Assembly (NCBI GenBank): GCA_020080175.1
Contig: JAGHQL010000050.1
Coordinates: forward strand, 62,001 to 126,000
Direction: 5' to 3'
DNA from: Glutinoglossum americanum
Lineage: Eukaryota > Ascomycota > Geoglossomycetes > Geoglossales > Geoglossaceae
DNA: 64,000 nucleotides
This document shows, piece by piece, positions 53,052 to 63,275 of the stretch. The position numbers were made by a program, and so were the translations under genes. Position 1 is the stretch's first letter; each line of letters opens with the position of its first letter. The notes under the pieces are model-generated. The model saw only the letters and a list, made by a program, of their open reading frames with translations, was not told where the DNA came from and made no database searches.

Positions 53052-54384
53052 TCACCCATTCTCACTTTCCACCTCAGTAGCCTTAACCCCACCCGTCGTA
53101 ATTACAAATTCTACCTCTGTCCCCCTACCCCCCTCTGCCCACGGTGCAAACACGATTTTCATCCAGCGTCTCCAACGCAGGAGCTCCTTCTCGCCTCCCA
53201 CCTCACCGTCAACAGCATCAGCACCGCCATAAACGGGTTCTTTGATCAGCGCAATGCGTGCTGAGAGGCAATTGGTCCACGTCAAGCCCAAGGATGGTGT
53301 TTTGGGATTCGGGATGTTAGGGAGAGAGGGGGAGTGGATTGGGTATTCGTCACCCCAGCCGGTGAACCAGCGTTGTTGATGGTCGAGAGTTAGGATATCT
53401 GCGGGGCGGGTTGTGGTAGTGATGGACGACGACGACGACGATGACGATGGGGCCGGAGGGGCGGGGCCAAAACGATCAGAGACTTGATTCGCGACTACGA
53501 TCGCGACGTCATGTTCCCTAGCCAAGTGTCTCAATAGTTGTCCCAGCCTCAGCAAGTCCACCGACCTCTTCGCCATATTCGCACCGCCCACCCCCCCCGC
53601 GCCCCCCGCGTTCCCAAGCTCCGCCCTAAAATTCGCCGCCACCGAATCTATAGCCACAAGCCCAACGCCATATCTCTGGATCGCGACCTCGAGCTGGTAG
53701 TTCAGGATGTGTTCCTGGACTTCGAGATCCGCGCATATGATGCTCAGGACGCGGTCCATCGATGGGGGTGGTTGGACATCCGGGAAGCGGGACCGGATGG
53801 AGGAGAGGAGTTGCGAGAGGCGGCGGGTGCTGATGGGGGATTCGGTGGCTATGTAGAGGGCTGATTTGGAGAGGCCGCCATGGGTTGGGGGGAGCTGGGC
53901 GGCGAGGGAGAGGGTCAGGAGGAATTGGGTTTTACCGGCTGCGCTGGAGATACGTTAGAGGGCAATTCCTGGTGGTCCTGGAGGAGTTTAGAAGATACCT
54001 CTCACCGGTGAATTCGGTGATATGCCCCGTTGGTATGCCGCCCTTTAGCGCAGCGTCCAGCTTCTCATCCAGCGTACTAACTGTCTTCCAGCCCTCTATG
54101 GCCTCCACCCCCGTCCTCCTCAACCGCCCTTTCCTATCCCCCATCTCCACACCACCGCTTACCGCCCCATCAGGTCCAATCCCCAACTCCCCCTGCAACG
54201 CAGCAACAACGGCATTGGTCAACCTACGGATATCGAGCAGGGGTAAACGAGCACGCTTGGATACCTCGAGCGCATCGAGAGTCAGCAGGTCAGTGGTGGT
54301 GATGAAGTTCTTTTCGAGGGATGGGAGGAGATGCGTGTATTGTTTTACAGGGAAGGTGGGAAGGATTGTGAGAAGGTCTGTCAT
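53052..54384 (-). CDS. RAD57: RAD51 paralog, RAD57/XRCC3-like
   Basis: Recombination mediator ATPase; with Rad55 it stabilises Rad51 filaments in double-strand-break repair. Two exons on the minus strand, 54384-53999 and 53943-53052, give 425 residues (yeast Rad57 has 460). The N-terminal helix-hairpin-like part (MTDLLTILPTFP) is followed by LDEKLDAALKGGIPTGHITEFTG, and Walker A GESAAGKT (about 127-134) is completed across the intron. Walker B is GVGLVAIDSVAANFR near 225, and the motif VANQVSDRFGP lies near 300. A poly-Ser/Thr stretch follows that motif, inside the loop region before the last strands (RIALIKEP). RAD57 is preferred over XRCC3 on overall layout in fungi, but the two are hard to separate by eye. 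Confidence 0.85.
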
Positions 54385-54699
54385 AGAGGGGATTTTGATT
54401 AACAATACGTTTTGTTTTCTGCGGGGGTGGCGTTTGTGGGGTGAAGTAATAAGGTTTATGGAGATGAGACCAAATAATTATTTTTTTTTGCAATGACCGA
54501 TACACTATACTCTACGGAGTAAGTTGAGGGGCAAACCGAAAGGGTGGCCATTGGCCAGAATTCCTTTTTTTTGCCAGAGACAGACTCCGATTTCTGAGAT
54601 CTTCGGAAACGGGAGTCCCGTCGTATTTGCGGCAACGGGGCCTAGGGAAGAAGCAATAGAATATAGAGCCATTTAAATGCTTAACAGCGGTTAGCCTCA
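54385..54699. other. Short spacer between WD40 gene and RAD57
   Basis: About 315 bases that must hold the 3' UTR of the WD40 gene and the RAD57 promoter. It contains an A-rich tract (minus strand) near 54478-54490. No coding signal. Confidence 0.5.
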
Positions 54700-56045
54700 T
54701 CAATCACTATCCTCCATCAGCTCTGCAAGCTCCCGTTCTTCATCTTCCGTGATAATCGCAACAGTCATTGGTTTTGATGGCTCCCCCATAACTCCACCGA
54801 CCTTCTTGGCCTCTTCAGCAGCTGCTATTGCCGCCTGCAGATCCTTCTGTTTGAGTGACCACCGTCGAACTGTGCAGTCAATCGAAACGCTCAAAAGCGT
54901 CTGACCTAGCAGAGCTAAGCCGGTGACCTCCTCAAAATGGCCAGAGAACGTGTGATATAATTTCCCAGTCTTAACATAACGATGATTAGCACATCCAACA
55001 AAGAAACCAGGGAGGGAAAGGGTAGCATACAGCAACGTCCCATACCCTGACTTCTTCGTCTCTACATGCGGTGATCACCCATCTCCCAGAGTCATCCAAA
55101 ATCACGTCTCGGACAAAATCTGGATGCACAAGCGTAGTGTCCGTCTTCCAAACCCCCTTTTCTAGGATCAGCCTCTTCGCCGTATTGTCCGCAGAAGCAG
55201 TCCACATATCACCGTCTGCAAACCGAATCTTATATATACTAGTCTCATGTTCTAGAATTGGCTCAGAACTGACTAGCTCCTTAGCATTGTGAGAGTTAAT
55301 TCGCCATTGTTTAATTTCCCGTTCGCTACCGCCGCTGAAAATAACCGCCACATCGTCCAATGGGTCGTCTTCAAACGGACGTAGAGCAAGAGCCTGAACG
55401 CCTCTCGCGTGCCCCTTGAGAGTATGCAGCTTTGCGCCCGAATTCACATCCCACACGATGATTGAAGCATCTGCGCCGCCCGAAATCAAGAGCTCGCTGC
55501 CGGTGATGCGCAGCACAAAATGAAGGACTGCTTTGACAAAGTCCGAGTGTCCGCTGTATTTCCTGAGAACTTCCCGGGTCTCTGGGTCCCAGCTCCAGAC
55601 CAGCTTATCCCACGACCCTGCCAATATTCTTCCTGATGCTACATCTAAGCATGTCACTGGAGCCGCGGGTCCGCGGTAGACGTGTGACTTATCACCAGTC
55701 TATTGCCGGCCACACCCTCAGCGAGTGGACTCGTAAACAGCGAAACCAGAAGAATATCTTACAGACTTCAAGTACAATCCTCCTCACTGTACCCCCGCTC
55801 TCAGCTATGTATGCGCGTCCGATATCGCGAGGGTCAGGCTCCACAGCGAGAATCTTACTAGGAAGAGTTATCGGATTCCCATTTTTGTTGCGGGCTTTCT
55901 GAGACCTGCGAGCGGTCTCTCCAAGTGACGTCCTAGTGGGAGAGTTAGCACCAGTGGTAGCATTTGATCTGACACCCCTCGCTACGCATGTCGGATGCAC
56001 TCACTCGGTCTGGAAGAAATGCCCTGGGTCTGTAGAACGAGACAT
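54700..56045 (-). CDS. WD40-repeat protein, unassigned
   Basis: Exons on the minus strand: 56045-56005, 55932-55767, 55699-55031 and 54969-54700, giving 381 residues. WD-type repeats are visible: VTCLDVASGRILAGSWDKLVWSWD, ELLISGGADASIIVWD, VIFSGGSEREIKQWR, WVITACRDEEVRVWD and TLLSVSIDCTVRRWS, which should form a seven-bladed propeller scaffold. The tail is charged and acidic (EDEERELAELMEDSD). The second donor site is a weak GTCTGT, chosen because it alone keeps frame into TGDKSHVYRG. The family is conserved in fungi as far as I can judge, but I cannot assign a complex. Confidence 0.82.
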
Positions 56046-56688
56046 TGCCCCTTCCTGGCTACTGGGAGTATCTCCTCTCCTCTGTACTACGGCGCTCGGT
56101 TGAACTAACTATCGGATGATCACGTCTACGAAAGAACTCGGTGCTTGCATTGAATCACGGTCACGTGGACCTTCACCATCTTTGTACAGTAGTTAAGGGG
56201 GCACAAGACACGAGCAAGCACTTGGTTATTCACAAAGGGTTTCTAACAATCACCATCGTAAAGGTAGAAAACTTCCTGTTGCAAGACACTTCAATATCAC
56301 GCAAAGAAAGAATAGAGGAAACATTACACCACAAGGAGGACCGCAAAGAGGAAGAAGGGGGTTCAGGCTGTCATAAACCCATATCATAACCGCCGCCATC
56401 CCACTACACAAGGTTTACTGCAAACTCCCGTCACCGCATTCCAAATTATACCGAGATCTCCCTTCACCCCAGTGTGATCAACCTATTATTCAGCTCACCA
56501 ACTCATATACCTCTGGCCTTCATTGAAATAACTCCCTTAAACCCATCGAACAGAGTAAAAGATCCAAGGAGAAAGCAAGATGCAGTTGTCTATTGAGAAG
56601 CAAAACGGTGCATCGTTCGGAAAATGCACCATGATGAAGATCGGGTAGGCTGCTAGCATGGTTGCGAGTGATCGAGATGCTGGTTCCT
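56046..56688. other. Spacer between YPT1 and WD40 gene
   Basis: Presumed YPT1 3' UTR and WD40 promoter. No coding signal seen. Confidence 0.5.
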
Positions 56689-57640
56689 CTAACAGCATCC
56701 ACCTGCAGATCCCGACTGCACGCCTTGCCCCTGCCCTACCTGTACGGTTGGCTTGTTATTGACGGTAGTAGTACCCATCCTTTCTTTGATTTGCCTCGCC
56801 ATAGTCAGGAAAGCTTGCTCAACGTTTGTGGCGTTTTTTGCAGACGTTTCGAGGAATGGAATCCCGAGGCTATCGGCGAATTCCTAAGGCAAGACATGGC
56901 CATTAGCCTAGGTTTGCTATGCTTTCAAGGCGGTAGCCGCAAACCTTTGCAACAGTATACTCAACAACTTTCTTGTCAGACATATCGCTCTTGTTGCCAA
57001 CGAGCAGTTTGTTGACGCCTTCAGTGGCATATCTGTCAATCTCCTGTAGCCACTGCTTTACATTATTGAAGGAGTCCATATCGGTCACATCGAAGACGAC
57101 GCAGATGCCATGTGCACCACGATAGTAAGAGGATGTGATAGTCCGGAAACGCTCTTGACCCGCGGTATCCCACTGTTGATGGAGGGTTAGAAACAATGTA
57201 CTTACGGTGAACCGGGCATAAAAGACGCACGATTTGAAGCTTTACAGTCTTGCCATCTAGTTCGATCGTCCGGATTTTCTAATCCACATTAGCTTCTCCG
57301 TTCCACTACGCCAGTCCCTGAGTATGGCCGTACAAAGTCAACACCAATTGTCGAAATGTAGCTCTCAGTGTAGGTGTCGTCGGCGAATCGCAGCAGAAGA
57401 CAAGACTTCCCAACACCGGAGTCACCGATGAGGAGAAGCTTAAAGAGGTAGTCATATCTAATGAATGAAATCTCAAATCAGTCAACTAAATAACAACGTC
57501 ATGCCATTATCAGAAGGTAAGGGACCGGAGGCGAAATATGTACTCTATAGTAGCGAAGTTAGTGCTCAGCATCGCGCACTATCGAACCTGACAGGTGACA
57601 GGTGACAGATTTGGAGGTCTACGTACCACTCAGGATTCAT
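56689..57640 (-). CDS. YPT1: Rab1-family GTPase Ypt1
   Basis: Controls ER-to-Golgi transport and autophagosome formation. Exons on the minus strand: 57640-57630, 57457-57334, 57278-57231, 57172-56945 and 56883-56689, giving 201 residues. The first exon is only 11 bases (MNP plus two bases) and the join gives MNPEYDYLF, the standard Ypt1 start. P-loop GDSGVGKS is at 15-22, effector loop [16 protein letters not shown] near 37-52, WDTAGQE at 62-68, NKSD near 121 and [14 protein letters not shown] near 150. The C-terminal CC is the prenylation site. The first donor reads GTGGTA, which is unusual but is the only one that fits. Confidence 0.94.
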
Positions 57641-58062
57641 CTTGACGAGCTGCTTCTAGCTTAGAATCACTCAAAAGATTCCTTCGGTTATTCTTTAGTA
57701 TGGAGAAGCTTGATAAAATACAGCACCGATTTTGAGAAATAAGCAGGAAGGTGAGTTGGTTGGAGAAGGAGATGGGCAAGAAGGTAAATGTAAAGTAAGC
57801 CGAGCGTCACCGTCCCCAGGGTCGTTTCGTTGCCTGTAGTGAATGGGACCCGGGCGCTAGTCCTCTTTGAGCGACAACGAACAGAATGCGCTCCTCACGC
57901 AGGGACCATCTATACCACTGAGACACACGCTAGGCAGTCACAGGCGCTAAACTACATTGCCACACGAAACTTATTCGTTACCCACTCTACTCAATATTTT
58001 TGCCTTGTCAACTATAACAAACTTGACAATGAGAAGGAAGTTGCTAGGTGAACCACACCCCT
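57641..58062. other. Spacer between M1 aminopeptidase and YPT1
   Basis: YPT1 promoter and aminopeptidase 3' UTR. A GACAGGT-type short tandem repeat lies just inside the YPT1 first intron at 57589-57608. No gene recognised. Confidence 0.5.
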
Positions 58063-61000
58063 TTATGCGTAGCCATGGGCTTTCAGCCATTCCAGGACCA
58101 ACAGCTCATCCCTATCTTTGTATTTCGCGTTGCCTTTGATTGTATCGGAAATCACATTCAAGCTACGGTCGTAGCCTGTATTATCCTTATCCTTAAAGAA
58201 TTCCGCGATATCCCTCTCCACATCATGATCAGAGAACTTATTCAGCGCTTGCCTCAGCCACCTGTCAAATACAACCATATTCCGGGACAGCCGAGATGAC
58301 ACTTCTGGCCAGTTCTGTTTAACATACTGCCAGAGACCTAGTCGAGTGTTTGGGTTGGTCGCAAGAGCAATGGCTGGAGTATGCATGTCCTGAACAGCCA
58401 CTTGGTCGGAGAACATGAACGCAAGCAGGTCAGCAAGAAGATCCGGTGTTTGGATACGCCCCATGGATGAGAGACAAATTTCTTTCCCATCGACAGAAGT
58501 CGAGTTAAGGTATTCATTTTTCACGGCCTCATACTCTAGCCTCCCTCCGCCTTCGATAACTGTCCGGAATACTGCCAAACGTAGGTTCTGGTGAATGGCA
58601 TTCCTATCCTCTCCAGAAGTATATAGTTTGAATTGCTGATGTGCCTCCTTGATGACCCTAAAAAACGTCAGCGGAAGGACAAAATATTATTATTATATAC
58701 TAACTCCTTGTGTCCAGCCCCGCCAGCAGCACTAATAAGCAATGCGCGCAGTTGACCAGTCAAGAAATCTTCTTTATCACTAAACTCCCAGCCAATCTTC
58801 TCTACGGCGGGTGTAACAAGCTGCAGAGTAAACTTCCTTAGCCCGGCCGCAATCTCCTCATTTCCAGCGAAGATTGAGCGGACATTCGTAAGTGAGGTGA
58901 TGACTTGAGCCCAAACCCTACACGGAAGTCAGATCTCTTCTAAGTGAGTATTAGCCTCGGAACATACAGGTAGCTATCCTCATCCTTTAATCCCTCAATA
59001 AATGCTAGGAAGCCGGCGGTTGTACCGTGGCCTGCGACCGCCAAGGCCGCTGCATCCCCGATTAAACCAATCTTATCTTCGACTGATAGCTGATTTTTAA
59101 GGGCACCAAGCTTTGCCAACCTGTCCGGCGGGTAGTTTGTCCGGAAAAAGCCATTGTTATTCGTGTTTAGCTTATAAAATGACTCATCGATTCCCTGGAG
59201 TGTCTGCGTTTTAGATGTCAAAGTCGCAGCCATGGCCTGGCTGGACCTCAGACCCAGCGGAATCCACCAAGTAGTTTCGTCCTCCTCGGGTTTAACATCA
59301 CCACTTAACAAGAAGCGATTTTGACGAATTGCTATTTGTCCAGGCTTCTCAGTAATGGTTACCACAGGGAAACCAATCTTCTTGATCCAGTTATCCTAAG
59401 CATAGTCAGTCACTCTGTATCGCTAGACACCGGGGTTTTCGACGAACCATAACGCCGTTGACATCTTGTCCTGACGCTTCGCTCAGAGCAGCCCATAAAT
59501 CACCTGTTGTAGCATTCTCTGAGGAAAAATTAGCGTAGACCCAGTGGTATGTAAGTTAGTCATACTGTATTGATGAGCCTTAAGATAGTTCGACACCCCC
59601 ATCAAAAAAGTTTCAACCCCCAAGTGACCACTCAACATCCTGATGACGGAACTACCCTTCAAGTAGCTGATGTGATCGAAGATCTGGTCGATTTCCAAGG
59701 CGTCCTTTACTGGAACCTCAATTGGATGAGAACCGCGAAGAGAATCGAGTTGAAATGCTGTTTGAACGGATTCAGTCTACGTCATTATTGGGCTATTTGT
59801 TAGTGTCAAGCTTAAATACTGGGGTGAGGCACCTCGAGACATGCGACGTACGACAAACTGGCCCCAGACGTTCCAGTCTAGTCGAATAATATCTTAGCAA
59901 ATCATAAATTCTAACGCAGCTATCTCAACGCCACATACCTGGATATAAGTGATCTATTGCCAACCATCCTACCCAGGTCGCAAAGCCTTCATTAAGCCAT
60001 AATTCGCTCCACCAATCCATTGTTACAAGGTTTCCAAACCATTGATGGGCCAACTCTATGGAATGTTAGGAACTTGGTACTATGCTGCTATCGGCAGTAA
60101 AAGAGGTCATACCATGAGCCACGACGTAAGCTACGCGATTCTTATATCTCGCATCGGAGCTGGCTTCATCGTAAAGAACAGCGGTAGTACGGTACGTGAT
60201 GAGGCCCCAGTTCTCCATAGCGCCGTGAGTCTAGCAAGCGTTGGTCAGCCAAAAAAAAGCCCTCCGTGACCAAAGGAGAAGGGGCCGTGTGGAGGAGTGA
60301 GACATATAATGGGCTATGGAGTCAGTAGATGCACACATAACGGGTACATTATCGGGGAGGCTGCGAACGATATGCGCTTGAAAGTGACTTACGAATTCAT
60401 GGACGGCAAGAAGATCCACTTTTGGTAGCGGATAATCAATACGAAAAACCTAATAGATCGAGATAAGCCAAGGGTATTCAAAGGCTTTCTAATTTTATGG
60501 TGTGTGGTAAATACCTCGGAGAAGTAGTCCACAATTTGAGCAGCATTCTTCAAGGCAAATCGGCCTTGCTCCTTCAATCCCTTTGTTGTATACACACGAA
60601 CAGGGAGGTTCCTTCCGTTATATTTTCTGGCAGTAAAGTCCTCTGTATATTCGAAATCCCCGAAAGCCCAAGCAAGCAGCTGTCCTAGGTAAGCTGGAGG
60701 CTGCAGGATTTTTCGAGGGAAGTAATGCTACTCACGTATGTGCTCATCACCGGGGTCCTGTCAAAGGACACAATCTTCAATCCAGGCTTACCCCCTTTCT
60801 TGACCTCTTTCTCAGGCATGTTGCTTAAAGCTACCTGGTCCTCGGGAATTTCAATTTCAAAATCAAATGTTGCTTTGAGGTTGGGCTCATCAAAACATGG
60901 GAATGCTCGTCTCGCGTCGCAGGATTCGAATTGAGTACTGAACATATAATGAAACTCTTCGTCTCTCGGCACAGACGGAACCGGAGGTACGGCTGGTTTA

Positions 61001-61792
61001 TATTTGGAGCGGTAGAAACCGGCCATGGCACTGTTCATGGTACCGTTAAAGTCGATGACGAGGAGGGCTTTGGAGGAGACTGGAAGATCCGTAGGAAACA
61101 ACAGAGTCACGCGTTGTAGTTTCTCGTTGTAGGAGATAGTGGAAGCCTTGAAGGACTCTTGTGCTATAGAGAATGTTAAATTAACCCCATACACTCTCAA
61201 TCTAACAAACGGTGGGAATAGCTTACTCTTTGTGCGTTCCACAATGACCTCCGCACTGTTGACCTTGAGTTGATTGGCATTGAGTACTACCTCCTTTATG
61301 CTTCTCTTGATATCAACGTCAATCTTGACGGTGCCCTGATAGCCGAAAGCGCCGCCAAGCTCGAGGCCATAGAGAGATATGGTATAGTTGGTAGGCTTCA
61401 AACTAACGTTTGGAGGTATCTTTTAGCGGAGGATCTCAGATAGAGGCTTAGGGACCATACGCGTCGGGTAAGACATCACGATCCTTGGATGCCATTTTGA
61501 CAGGTTTTTCCGACTGAAAAGCGAGCTTACTGGTTAGGCTGTTCTGAGCGGACGGGCTGGCAAGTGGAGTCTGGCGTTGGTTTTTGTTTAGAGAGTGTGC
61601 AGCAAAGAGCTCTTTTAAAGGCTGTGGTGGGGTTGCACTTTGCCCCGCGTTCGGCTGTGAGGTAAAGCCGCCCCGTTGTACTGGAAAGGGTCTAAGTAGA
61701 GTTGATCCACATTCTCCAAGGTTGAGGCTGCAGATACGAGCTCTAGCCACCGGCGACAGGCGCCCAACCCAGGCTAGTCCAATGCTTGCCAT
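58063..61792 (-). CDS. M1 zinc aminopeptidase (Ape2/Aap1, PSA-like), possible dual start
   Basis: Removes N-terminal residues from peptides. Thirteen exons on the minus strand: 61792-61461, 61402-61227, 61163-60736, 60679-60515, 60449-60393, 60230-60113, 60055-59939, 59877-59852, 59776-59566, 59518-59448, 59395-58968, 58917-58705 and 58657-58063. The long form has 978 residues; a second ATG at 61495 ([10 protein letters not shown]) gives 879, the usual size. Key motifs: [12 protein letters not shown] (exopeptidase), [10 protein letters not shown] with the third zinc ligand in [10 protein letters not shown], and the ERAP1-like C-terminal helical domain. The extra 99 residues are Arg/Ser-rich with few acids at the start ([20 protein letters not shown]), which fits a mitochondrial presequence. 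The 63-base second intron is frame-neutral. Confidence 0.93.
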
Positions 61793-62258
61793 GGATTCTT
61801 CTGTTCTCGTAATAACAAGTTTTGGAATCCACCTCACCCCATCGGTTGGGTGGTGAAACTTCCGCCCTGAGTGGCCCAAAATTTGGGTTTCGAGGTACTC
61901 CCAAGCCTCAAGCTTGGCTGTGGATTTACCTGACTCTCTAGCGGTTGGGCACTTTGCATTCCTTATAGTCCAACGGAACGGAGATATTGTAATTGCCCCA
62001 GAACAGCGCAGTTGTAATATTTGGGCATGGTTGGTCAGTTGGGAGATTTTTTCCCCCCAAAATATCAATTAACCACCCTGTTGCTACGCTGCTCGCCGAC
62101 GGTACAAAATTATATAAGGTGGTATAATATAACCAGCTAGACTCCAACAAAATGACCGATAGTATCCTCCAACCCCAAAACCCATAACATCTGTCGTTAT
62201 ACATGGTGCATGTCAAATATCTGTTGCTATGACGTTCTTACTGCCCCACCGGAATCCA
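61793..62258. other. Spacer upstream of M1 aminopeptidase
   Basis: Aminopeptidase promoter and the 3' end of the small membrane-protein gene. No coding signal beyond an ATG-less upstream extension of the aminopeptidase frame. Confidence 0.5.
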
Positions 62259-62813
62259 CTAAAGCCTTATGTTCACATCTAGGCAAGGGACTCTCCATTC
62301 CCTCCGTCCAAGTAAGCTCCTAATCCATTCTACCCCGATGCCAGTCCATTCAGCCCTCGTCTCCAATTTCCTTCTCACTCCTTCTACTGCTGCGCCTGCC
62401 ATTGCTGCCACGGTGTTGTTCAGCGCAGTCGCTAGGAAAGAGATGTCTTCGGATGTTGAATTTGTGATTGCTGGTGATTTGTTGATGAATTCCGGGATGG
62501 GGTTGGGTAGAGGAGATGAGAGGTGTCGTGGCTCAAACCAATTGCTATGGAAGTCGAAGAAGCAGTGGTCGGACCAGTTGCAAGATGAGATGAAGAGTAT
62601 TAAGAGGAGCGCGGAGCAGTAAACACATGGTCGGTTTAGGAAATAGGTTGAGACGAAGAACATTAAAATGAACGCTGGGGAGGCATTCGTTGGAATGAAC
62701 AGAAGGGGGAGCCAACTGCAGTCGCATGAGGAGTCAGCATGGTGTCGCACACATATACGCAACTAACTGAAGAGCGGTAGACAAGTGGTCCTTTACCTTC
62801 GCAAGCAAAACAT
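62259..62813 (-). CDS. Hypothetical small membrane protein
   Basis: Two exons on the minus strand, 62813-62797 (17 bases, MFCLR plus two bases) and 62715-62259, with a GTAAAG donor and a CTGCAG acceptor, give 157 residues. The N-terminal 60 residues form two hydrophobic segments (WLPLLFIPTNASPAFILMFF and CSALLLILFISSCNW) with clustered Cys, then an aromatic-rich CFFDFHSNWFEP. The second half is soluble and helical (NTVAAMAGAAVEGVRRKLE). Likely a short ER or Golgi membrane protein. I do not recognise a family. The coding call rests on clean splicing and a consistent membrane-protein pattern. Confidence 0.55.
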
Positions 62814-63275
62814 GTTGGCTACTTGTCTGTCTGTCCGTCTCAAGAACTACTTTCAAAGCTGGCTGGCAGACGGCACCCTGCCTGCGAGCGGGCGGCTGGT
62901 CTGCAGCTGTGCTCGTGGATCAGGTGCGAGAGTTTTTAGGCCTGCGGACGAGAAAAGAAAGAAAAATTACGATCTCTTTGGGTTCTAGAGTAATGTTGAA
63001 AGTTGGAGTGATGAGTTGGCGGTGTGAAAGATTGATGCCAGATTAGGTTTAGTGCCGCATGATCGTTTCTCACAACCGCAAATTCACTCCAACAAGCTCT
63101 CGGCGTCATCTAACCTCTCATCTACTTCCACTTCACATCGTTAAGCACAGTTTTACGAGTCGCTTCCTTCCCATTGCCTTCTCGAAAGTACACTGCTGTT
63201 TATCACTCTATTTGATAGTTCAATCTTAATTATCGTGATTTTGTGCGTTTCCAACGCGTTTGAGGGCTGCTAGAT
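62814..63275. other. Divergent promoter region
   Basis: Separates the small membrane-protein gene (-) from the partial gene at the end (+). No coding signal seen. Confidence 0.5.

Noticed and set aside
57860-57960. tRNA-like stretch on the minus strand (TCAGTGGTATAGATGG, possible anticodon arm TGCG/CGCA)
   Set aside because: The supposed T-arm does not pair, no B-box of the GGTTCGANTCC type is present and the anticodon loop lacks the invariant T before the anticodon.
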